Position numbers and translations under genes: made by a program. This document shows positions 21,328-30,800 of a stretch of DNA of 64,000 nt, piece by piece; positions within the stretch are counted from its first letter, which is position 1; the number at the start of each line of letters is the position of its first letter. The DNA comes from Fagopyrum homotropicum (lineage: Eukaryota; Streptophyta; Magnoliopsida; Caryophyllales; Polygonaceae), in assembly GCA_033239125.1 (NCBI GenBank), contig BSWB01000005.1, positions 22,063,447 to 22,127,446 of the forward strand. The letters run 5' to 3'. A model generated the notes under the pieces. The model saw nothing but the letters and a program-made list of their open reading frames with translations, was not told where the DNA came from and did not search any database.

Positions 21328-22526
21328 TTTTCATGATCATTTGCATGATTAGCATCTAAGATAGTTAAATTTTGTCACATGTTTCATTATGTCTTGCATT
21401 GTACATACATATTTCGAAAAATCAAAAAAATTCAGAAAATTTTAAAAATTTTTAGTGCTTCTAAGGCTTGGATATGACCCTAATGATGAATCTTGTCTTG
21501 TGGATTGGCTATGGATGGCCTTATGTGTTAAATTGATGAATACATATGTGGACTTGAAGTACTTATCTTGAATCCCATGAATGGTTTGTGATTATGATGC
21601 TTGTCTTGATTGAATTGAGGATTGAAAGTCGAAATTACATGCTAGTTCTTGCACATCATTTAGGAATAAATGAGGCAATTCATCTTCCTCTACTTCTCAT
21701 CTTGATCATGTTGTTTGAGCACCTCAATTGATGAAAATTTGACCTCTTTTGACCCATCCGGGAATAGGAGCATGCTAGTGTGGTGAATGTGTGAAAAGCA
21801 AGTGTGGGGTGAAGTGATTGATGAAAGAATGATGTGAATAAAGTGCTGAAATTGTTGCGAAAGTGTAGCCAAAAATATAGGTTTGGGGACGTTGGCTTAA
21901 ATGACAAGTAACTCGGTACACTTCACATAATCGGGTGTTGGTGCCTTGCCAAAGTCAAATAAACCAATAGTCCTAACGAGCTTTGGTATGTGTGCCCGGT
22001 GTGGATGTACCTCAAAAAATAGAAAAAGCCCGAGGATGGCTAATCACCAAGGTTTCGGGTTTTGTACAACAATGCCATTGTCTCAAAAAAATAAAAGAAA
22101 AGAAAGAAAAGAAAATGAAAAATATACACTTGAGGGAAGTTGATAAGAAAATTTGAAGTTGTGGTTGTTTAGTTCCTTTCCCGGATTAGCATCACATAGC
22201 CTAGAAAATTCCCGCCTAATCACAACGTTTCTTGGCCTTCTATTTCACAAGCCCTTATGACTTATTTGCGTGTGTGTAAGACTAAGTGATTTAGATTGGA
22301 TATGCTCATGATCATCTTGACATCTTCATCTTTACACTTCATTGCATGCTATCGAGTTAAGTACAATTGTCTTTCCATGCCTTCATTTATTTTATGCATA
22401 ATTGCTTGTCCATTGCCATGAAACATGATTATGAAGGTGATCCAATACTAGAAGCACAACTCCAAAAAGATTTTGCCATTTTTCTACATACATAAATTAT
22501 GTCATCTTGTAGTCTATAGTTGAGAA

Positions 22527-22566
22527 TTTGCTCGGGGACGAGCAAACCTTAAGTATGGGGTATTTT
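22527..22566 (+). other. Element B LTR-proximal hairpin and polypurine tract
   Basis: Perfect 8-bp stem TTTGCTCG/CGAGCAAA around GGGA (22527-22546), then TAAGTATGGGG (22550-22560) and the LTR start at 22567. Confidence 0.7.
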
Positions 22567-22705
22567 TGATAACACGATTTATGACTTAGGTTTAGGTAAT
22601 CATTTAGATAGATTTTTCACTCATTCATGCACGGTTTAGCACTAATTCACGACGTTTGCACTCAATTCATGTATTTTGTCGAGATAGACGTCTACACGGA
22701 CTTGT
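22567..22705 (+). repeat. Element B 3' LTR remnant, copy 1 (139 bp)
   Basis: Matches the first 139 bp of the 5' LTR, then departs at the tandem-unit junction. Confidence 0.9.
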
Positions 22706-22723
22706 AATCCAATATAGAAAGAG
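22700..22723. other. Tandem junction with templated filler (units 1/2)
   Basis: B LTR sequence ends at ACTTGT and A LTR sequence resumes at AAGAGACTCCC (22719). The bases between repeat two nearby pieces: ACTTGTAATCCAA and CAATATAGAAAG, both found within 80 bp downstream. Confidence 0.8.
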
Positions 22724-23996
22724 ACTCCCTATGCAGGTTGTTGAGGCTTCAATATAGAAAGGTTCTAAAGATGAGAATTAATGTCAAATACCCAAACTTG
22801 TAATCCAAGGACCAAGACTAACTAAACCGATCACGGTTGTGACACTCACAATCGAGGTAGAGGTTGTTGAGGCTTCACTACCACCTAGAAAAGGCAAGCC
22901 TAAACTAAGTCAAAGCAAATCTTTAACTTTGGATTAAAGTAAAAGCAGGTTCGTAAACTTAAAGGAAATCACGGGTAGTTCTTGAGGATCCACGGCCGTG
23001 GACTTCAAGAACAGGCCGTAATTTAAGGTTGTCGACGATTCTCTCTAACTCTCAGGGTCCAATTTAATTACGATCGATCTATCATCATCTAAGCCACAAC
23101 TATCAACCCTTCACCTTAGAATTGTTAAGGGTTTTTAGCCAACAATAGTCATTATGATATCAAATTCAAGGTTTAAAAGATTGAAAGATGAAAACTTCCG
23201 AAAACTTTCAATAAACTTCAAACCAATCTCAATGTCACAATCAAGAACAAATATTGTCACAAGATTCGGAATAGAATGAATAAACACAATCTTAGATAAG
23301 AAAGAAGAACGGGATGTCAATCCGTCTTCTAAATCAAACCTAAACAAGAAGAGAAATCTTCTTGCAATTAACCTTCCGAATCTTCGATCTTCCGTCAATC
23401 CGGAAATCTCGATCACAATCTCCACCAAGTGCGAGATTAGGGGAACTCCAAAGATGAGTGCAAGTACGTCTTTTGCAAAGTCGCCAAATCTCCAAGCGTG
23501 GATGCAAGCGTAAGCCTAAAGCGAGGTCGCAAAGTGCGTCTAAGCGAAGATGACGGAATCTCTCTTTGTCCGTCCTTTTATAGTGTATGATGAAGTAGCG
23601 GCCCGGCCCAATCTTTTAAAAGATCGTGGATTAAAGTGTGGCGAAAAAGATCGCCAAGATCACGGTCGTGGAAGGTTCCACGACCGTAATTTAGAGCGTG
23701 GTTTAGGGCAAGAACGTGATTCTTCCCTAGCCTCGTGCATTCCATAAGTTGACACTCATTTTGCTCCTAAGAATGTCCTCAATCCATGGACATACTCAAT
23801 CAACTCATCCTTGCTAGATTCCGTTTGGAAATGGCTCTCAATCACCTATAATCAACATAAAGCTTGTGTAGACATCTATATCGACAATATAGGCAAACTA
23901 GCGCACAAATGCAATAATGCTCAATCAATGACTATCAATATGAATCAATTACGCTTAAAAAACGTGCCTAAAATATCACAATATTTCATGCTAACA
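22719..23996 (-). repeat. Element A LTR, 5'-side fragment (unit 2)
   Basis: Lacks the last 342 bp of the LTR (9504-9845 equivalent). Keeps the minus-strand TATA box (23574-23583), module X (23658-23692) and module Y (22966-23024). With its own end gone, transcription would run into antisense of the B element on its left. Confidence 0.85.
23574..23583 (-). promoter_or_regulatory. Element A LTR TATA box (unit 2), antisense to B
   Basis: CTATAAAAGG on the minus strand, now about 870 bp beyond the end of B copy 1 and facing it. Confidence 0.55.
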
Positions 23997-25862
23997 AATA
24001 ACCCCATACTTAACACTTGCTTGTCCCTAAGCAAGGTCTTTCAAAAGCTTTAAAACAAGAGTTAGGATGAAATATGTGTACCTTCTCAAAGCAATACTTC
24101 TTTTGGAGGAATGTGCCTTCTAAAGAATAGATCATTCTCAAACCTTGCTTCAATCGTTTATAGACTTTCATACACTTAATCAAAGAGTAAAGAGTAAAGA
24201 AAACTCATGAATCAATCAAACTTCTATACAAACATCATAACCTTTAAACATTATCAAAATCAATCATAAGAAACTTCAATTTAGATCACCAAGTCATATA
24301 ACATTCTTTTGATCTTAAGGACTTTCAAAGAAAAAGGTCTAGAATGTGGAAAGGGAAGGAAACTTTAAGGAATGTGGTGCATGAATCCGGGAAAGTGGAC
24401 AACTACTCCTTCTTCTTCCTTTGCGGTTTCCGCAACACTTCAACTTAGAGCTTCGCTCTCTTCCTTTCATTTTTCGACTTTACTTTTGGAGTTATGGACA
24501 GAGGTGCACAAAAACCGAAGCCTAGGAGATTGGCGTTTCTCAATTTTATGAGATGCCTCAAACCCTTAGCGCACATACCATAATCCGCTAGGAATATCGC
24601 TCAATCCGACTTTGGCAAGACACAAACACCCGGCTATGTGAATGGTGCCGAGTTACTCATCATCATGATTGACTTCCCCAAACCTACAATGTCTTTCTAT
24701 TCTTTTGATTGCAAATAATTGCTCTCATGGCCCTCCCACATCAAACATGCCTTTTTCATTCACTTCTCCAAATTCCCGGATAAGTAAAGGAGGTCAATAT
24801 TTCAATGAGGAGCTAATATGATCAAAGAAAGAAGAAAGAAAAATCGAATTGCCTTAATCATCTCAACAAGAAGTATAAGAACTTATAGTGTGATTTCAAC
24901 TTCAATTTCTCAACATGATTTAGGTAATATCCATCACATTATGAAACTTGCAAAAGAGGTATAATTAATTAATTCAATTTCTTTTCAATTCACTATTCTT
25001 TTAAGCATGCAATTGTCATCAAACTCAATTCACAAGTAGTGATTATCATAGGAATCATCTCAATTCATTAGAAGCACAAAATTTTTCAAAATTTTTCAAT
25101 TTTTATGGGTTTTTTCAAGTTCTTTTTCATGCAATGCAATAACGAAACATGCAATAATATAATGAACATGCAATGATAGTCTCGAATAGAAGCAAACATA
25201 GTGAGTAAGAGTTATTACAAACTTTTAGTCACACCCCACCCCATACTTAGGACGAACATTGTCCCTAATGTTCAAAAGAAAGAAAGAAAAGAAGAAAAGA
25301 AAAAGAAACTCACAAAATGGCGGTGGAGCGGCTAAAGCGAACGGTCAATCATCATCATCACTGCGGCGCTGGTGGAGGTGGGAATGGAGAGAAGCTAGGA
25401 TCATAAAACCGCCCAAACTGCTGGCGGTAGACGTCTCTCATCATGCGATCAAGGTCGTCCAAACGTCCATCTCTAGCATCGACTCGGATCTCCAATGCTC
25501 CTACTCTCTCCGAAAGACCAGTAGCCCAATCCGGCATCTGCTCATACCATCCCGGAGCCTGACTGTACCATGCTGGAGCGTCGGATGGTGCTGGTGCTGG
25601 TGCTGGTGCAGATGGTGTATCTGTAGCCCATGGAGGTGGAGCTCCATACCATGCAGGAGGTGTCTCGGCCTATGTGGGTCTCTCACTCACGCTAGCGCGG
25701 CGAGAAGACGAGTCTGAAGCTCTAGCTGGACGTGGAGAACGTCTAGGTACATCGGGGGCCGCATCCGGCTGATCCGGAAACGTGCCAAACTCCTGCTCGG
25801 CTCCTCCTCCACCCTCAAACTGATCTCCCATCTCCTCCTCCTCAACAACGGGCGGTGGTGGA
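23997..25862 (-). mobile_element. Element A 3' internal fragment (unit 2)
   Basis: LTR-proximal hairpin and purine motif (23997-24034), noncoding region, distal hairpin (25239-25273) and the coding remnant up to the B insertion. Confidence 0.8.
25358..25862 (-). pseudogene. Element A 3' ORF remnant (unit 2)
   Basis: As in unit 1, with the shared stop at 25670-25672. The second stop of unit 1 is a Trp codon here, so that stop is private to unit 1. Confidence 0.5.
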
Positions 25863-27699
25863 TGATAACACGATTTATGACTTAGGTTTAGGTAATCATT
25901 TAGATAGATTTCTCACTCATTCATGCACAATTTAGCACTAATTCACGACGTTTGCACTCAATTCATGTATTTTGTCGAGATAGACGTCTACACGGACTTG
26001 TGCATTGCTTTGTAGGTATTTCGGGGGTCTTTTGGACATTAACCGATACATTATAGGGCCAAGCCTCATGATGGTACACATCCAAAGCTTTGGAGGAGCA
26101 TAATTGGAGCAACAAAGGACACAAAGACCACTATTGGTGCAAGCAATGGAGCAACTCATGGCTAGACGATCATAGCATGTTTCTGCTGAAGAAAATCGGA
26201 CCAACTAGTAGCTAAATCGGCCGATTTAATCCTACTGGGTCGATTTTTGGGCCTTTGACAGCTTAAGCCACGTGTCCCACGATCTCTTGTCCGGCCTTAC
26301 TCTTAGTGGAGAATATAAGTGGTCCTGCAGGTTGTTGCTGAGCATGTCTTCTCTCCCACACTCTCATTCACAGCTCATCAATTTGGGTGAAAGATTGGAG
26401 GAGAAGAAAAACTCTCAAGGATTGAAGGAAGAAGAAGAACACCATTCTAGGAGTGATAGTAAGGTTTTGGAGTGATTTTGAGTGACTTTTGTAGTCTTGG
26501 ATTGAAGAACTATTGCAAGGGTTGTTAGGAAACGTTTTGGATCTTCATTTAAGAGTTTGTAAGTCTTGCTACAACTTAGATTTAGTTGAGATTTATTGAT
26601 TTGCTTGCTTATCTTTCATTTTCATCTATGAACATCATGTATGCTTGTTTGATGATTTTGGATCTTGATATGCTTACTATTGGCTAGTTTATTGTGATTC
26701 TAGAGTGATGGATTGATGGTTATGGCTGGGGTGATGATAGAATGGACTTATATGTTAGTTTAGGATGATTTGTATGCACGAAACTCACAACAGAACGGAA
26801 AATCGGCCTGTTCATCAGGTAAATCGGCCGATTTCCCCCATGATCCACCCGATTTCCTCCTCTGTTGCTCTTTAAATGATGAATCTGTATGATTGGGGTG
26901 TTAGGTTGTTAAATCCTAGTGTTCATTAAGCCTAATTTAGCTTAGGATCACCTTATGCTATCAACCTAAGTGAGGGAAGAGATCTACCCGATGATTTCCG
27001 ATCTTAGATACTTTAGAAGATGAATTCTAGGTAATAGTGAGCCTCATAAGCCGCTATTGGATCGAGTGTGCTAGGATTATTGCTTGAGATTTCCCTATTC
27101 CGAGACTTACCCGGTAAGGAGAGGGTTACCCCCTTGAGTAGTATCTAGTTTGTGTAGAATTCCTTATTTTAACCCCTTGAGACCTGCCCGGTGATAGGAG
27201 TTTGATGCGGGATTAGTGAAGTGAGAGACCTACCCGGTAATTGCTTCCATTAGTGAAACATTCTTTCCTCAACACCACAGTTTGTCCTTAGAATCCTTAC
27301 AACCTTGAGTCCGATGCCATAACCGGAAATCTTGACCTCTAGAATCCACTTTTCTCTCTTGATCATATACTTGGTGCTTCGTGTTACTTGTTCGTTTGCT
27401 AGCTTAAGTTGTTAGTTGTTTTATTACCTTTCTTGCTTTGTGATCTTTGTTTGATCACCACAAAAACCTCCAAAACATTGAGTTTTCCATTTTCTTTGTT
27501 CCTCATCTTATCTTACCCTAGATTCACACTATCTATGACCATTGTTTGACTCGATTTCACCTTAGTCTTTGTGTTCGATCTCGGAATACTATCCCTACTA
27601 CAAACGTCCCGTACACTGCGGGTTCGCTAGGAGTTAGGATAATTGTAACGAGTATAAATTTAAAACCTATTGCGTATCACACATATCCTGAGCGTAACA
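25863..27699 (+). repeat. Element B 5' LTR, copy 2
   Basis: Full length, with module L1 (26192-26248), G-box (26269-26274), TATA (26314-26319) and module L2 (26799-26855). Confidence 0.85.
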
Positions 27700-27705
27700 A
27701 GTTTT

Positions 27706-27723
27706 TGGCGCCGTTGCCGGGGA
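27706..27723 (+). other. Primer binding site, tRNA-Asp (copy 2)
   Basis: TGGCGCCGTTGCCGGGGA, 6 bp after the LTR. Confidence 0.9.
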
Positions 27724-27839
27724 CTAGGTCTAGATTGAGTCATTTTGTGATTGTTTATAGTGTAGATCTTTATTGTTGCTTTTGATCTCTCTTTGGTGTG
27801 TGTCTTTGCTTTTCAGGACATCTCTTACTCTTTAGGTGC

Positions 27840-30800
27840 ATGCGAAGATCTCATGGCAAGGATTTAGCTCCATTCGATCCCGAACCGGAGAAAACCCTTA
27901 GATCTAGATCCAAGAGCATCAAGAAGGGGAAAGAGATGGCCGGAAGAGACCTCCAAGCTGAATTGGATGAAGCCTTAGAGCAAATAAGGCTAAGAGATGA
28001 GCTCTTGGAGGAGGAAAGGAGACTTGCCAATGAGAGGCAAGAAGCAACTAGGAGGGAGATTGATGAGATTAGGCAAGCCCTTGTACAAGGAGAGCTTAAT
28101 CGTCAACAACCTCCACCTCCTCCACCACCGGTGGTACAACCGCAGCCGGCGGTTAATGTTAGGGTTATACCCATTGCTATTGAAGAGCCACAAACTTTGG
28201 GGAGACGTATGGATCCGGCACAAAGAGCACACCGTCCGGGTGTGAACTTAGGAGATCCCGCAGCCCACAACTACGAGCTCCGCCCTCAAGTTCTACAAAT
28301 GATCCGGCATAATCAATTTGGAGGGATGGAAGGAGAGTCTCCTCATCAACACTTGATGAACTATGAGATTTTGATGGAGACTCTTAGACCGCCAAGATTG
28401 GAGAGCAACAACCATAAGCTTAGCGCTTTCTCCTTCTCTCTTAAGGACAAAGCCTTAGCTTGGTATCAATCTATTCCACAAGGGCGAGTTGGTACTTGGG
28501 AGGAGATGACAACCGAGTTTTTGACTAAGTTCTTCCCACCTTCCAAGACTACCGAATTAAGAGGGAAGATCAATGCCTTCGTGATGAAGGATAGAGAGAG
28601 TTTGTTCAAGTCTTGGGAGAGATTCAAAGACCTTCTCCTAGATTGTCCACACCATGGCATACCGAAAATTGAGCTATTGGAGATCTACTTCAAGGGACTT
28701 GATGAAGATAGCCAATTCAAGCTTCAATCCCTTTTCGGTGGGACTTTCATGGAGAAGCATGTGGATGATGCTTGGGAGTTTGTAGAGAAACAAGCTCTAG
28801 TGATTGAGAAATACTCCCATAGGAAGAGTGAAGGGAGAAAGGCGGGAGCATATGAGGTGAGTGAGGTCACCATGAGCAATTTCAAGCTTGATGCCATCAA
28901 CAACGAGCTAAAGTCCTTGAGGGAGTTGTGTGCTACAACCTTGAAGAACCAAGCAACCCCTCAAGTGCTTCCACAAGCTAACTTGTCTTCCAAGGAGGAG
29001 GATGTGAACTATATGGGAAGGGGCAACTACAACAACTACCAAGGCCCAAGGAACTTCAACAACAACCGGCAATTCAACAATTACCGGCCCAACCATAACC
29101 ATCCCGGGTTCTCTTATTCTAACCCGGATGGAGCCTTGAACCCTCCCGCTTCCACAAGCACAACTCCACCACCAAGAGCTTCACAAGAGCCTCCACCCGG
29201 ATTCACTCAACCTCCAAAAGATAGAACCGAAATGATGTTTGAGCAATTGCTTGGAAGGTTGAGTGGTCTTGAGAGCACCGTGACTTCAATTTCTAAGGCT
29301 CAAAAGGTTTTGGAAGCACAAGTGTTCCAAAAGGCGGGTGAAGCACATAGAGATCCGGGAAAGCTTCCCGGGAGAACCGAAGAAAACCCAAGAGGCCAAG
29401 TGTTGGCTATTACAACAAGAAGTGGATTAAGCATGAAGGATCCTTTGCCCAAGGAGAATGCTAAAGGGAAGCAAGTGGTGAATGAAGAAGAGACTTTGCA
29501 AGGAGATGGAGGCAAGAGCAAGGATGTAGAGCCAACCTATGTGGCACCGCCTCCATACAAGCTACCACTACCGTTCCCTCAATCACGAGCAAGAGCTCGC
29601 TTGGACAATCACTTTGGTAAATTCCTTGAACTTATGTCTAAATTACATATTAACATTCCGTTCATGGATGCTATTTTAGGAATGCCGGCATATGGCAAGT
29701 TCTTGAAGGAAATACTCTCCAACAAAAGGAAGTTGGAGGAGTATGGGGAGATAAGAATGACAAAGAGATCCTCGGAGTTGATTCAAACGATGAAGGAGGA
29801 GATGCCTCCTAAGCTAAGGGATCCGGGATCCTTTTGTGTGCCAATCGGAGTAGGAGAAGTGAAGTATGACGCCTTATGTGATCTTGGGGCAAGTGTAAGC
29901 ATCATCCCGCTTGCACTTTGCAACAAGGTTGGGCTAGGAGAGCCAAAGCCGGTCAAGATGACCCTTTACATGGCGGACCGCTCGATCACTCATCCGGTTG
30001 GAATCTTGGAAGACATCCCGGTGCAACTAGGGAAGTTCTATGTGCCCATAGACTTCGTTGTTTTGGACATCCCGGCGGACTATCCGGTTCCTATCATCTT
30101 GGGAAGACCTTTCCTAGCTACTTCCGGATGTCTAGTAGATTGCAAGAATGGGACTCTCTCCTTCAACATTGGAGAAGAGAACATCAAGTTCAAGCTGTCC
30201 ACAATGATGAAAGGGCCAACCCTTGATGAGGATGTATTCAACATAGTTGAAGAAGAGGAGTCTAGAGAGGTTGTGAGCTCAATCTTGCTCAAGGATCCAC
30301 TTGAGAAGGTTCTTAGCTCAAGCTTGATGGAAGAAGGAGTTGAGGAGAGTAGCAATGAAGTAATCAAGGCCTTGAATGCATTGGACGAGCTACCAAGTGT
30401 TGGATTTGAAGTGCTAGAAGAAGGGAGAAACTGGCAGAAAAATCGGACTGGAGGGTCCAGATCGGCCGATTTTTGGCCTTGTGCTGAAATGTCAGCCAGT
30501 TCAACAAAAACAGAAACTCAGATCGACCCACTGCAAAAAAAATCGGCCGATTTTTCCTCCTGGGCCGATTTTCCTGAGTCTTTTCAGCATCAACCACTTG
30601 AGTGTGAGCAATCATCAAGGGACTTCAAGGAGGCTTCCATGGCTTTGCAATCATCTCAACCTACATTGTATGGATCATCTCCAACCGAAAAAGGTCCTCC
30701 TCAACTTGATCTTAAACCCCTTCCCTCTCATTTAAAGTATGCTTTCCTTGGTTCAAATTCTACTTATCCGGTGATTGTGAATGCATCTTTGAATGATGAT

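Larger units (their letters stand above)
20906..22566 (+). other. Element B 3' noncoding region, copy 1
   Basis: 1.66 kb between the pol stop and the 3' LTR remnant. It contains module U (21005-21063), the distal hairpin (21290-21327), an A-rich (AAAGA)n run near 22085-22120 and the LTR-proximal hairpin with polypurine tract (22527-22566). Open frames are below 75 codons and overlap these signals, so I do not call a gene. Confidence 0.7.
12990..22705 (+). mobile_element. Athila-like element B, copy 1 (3' LTR truncated)
   Basis: Full 5' LTR, tRNA-Asp primer site, gag-pol, 3' noncoding region and the first 139 bp of the 3' LTR. It sits inside element A in the opposite orientation. The tRNA-Asp primer, long gag-pol, absence of a chromodomain and long 3' noncoding region are Athila features. 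The missing 3' LTR prevents checking of the target duplication. Confidence 0.9.
9851..22723. repeat. Tandem unit 1 (12,873 bp)
   Basis: First copy of the head-to-tail composite unit: A fragment plus B element. Its left edge is set by where later copies begin to match; the A sequence left of 9851 is unique to this copy. It is 1 bp shorter than units 2 and 3 because of the gag-pol frameshift. Confidence 0.9.

Noticed and set aside
22080..22125. (AAAGA)n run as a functional element
   Set aside because: It varies in length between units (9 bp shorter in unit 4), as ordinary microsatellites do.
12990..27699. Simple tandem elements that share LTRs through LTR-LTR recombination
   Set aside because: That would leave one full LTR between gag-pol copies. 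Here a 139-bp LTR remnant and 3.1 kb of inverted A sequence lie between them.
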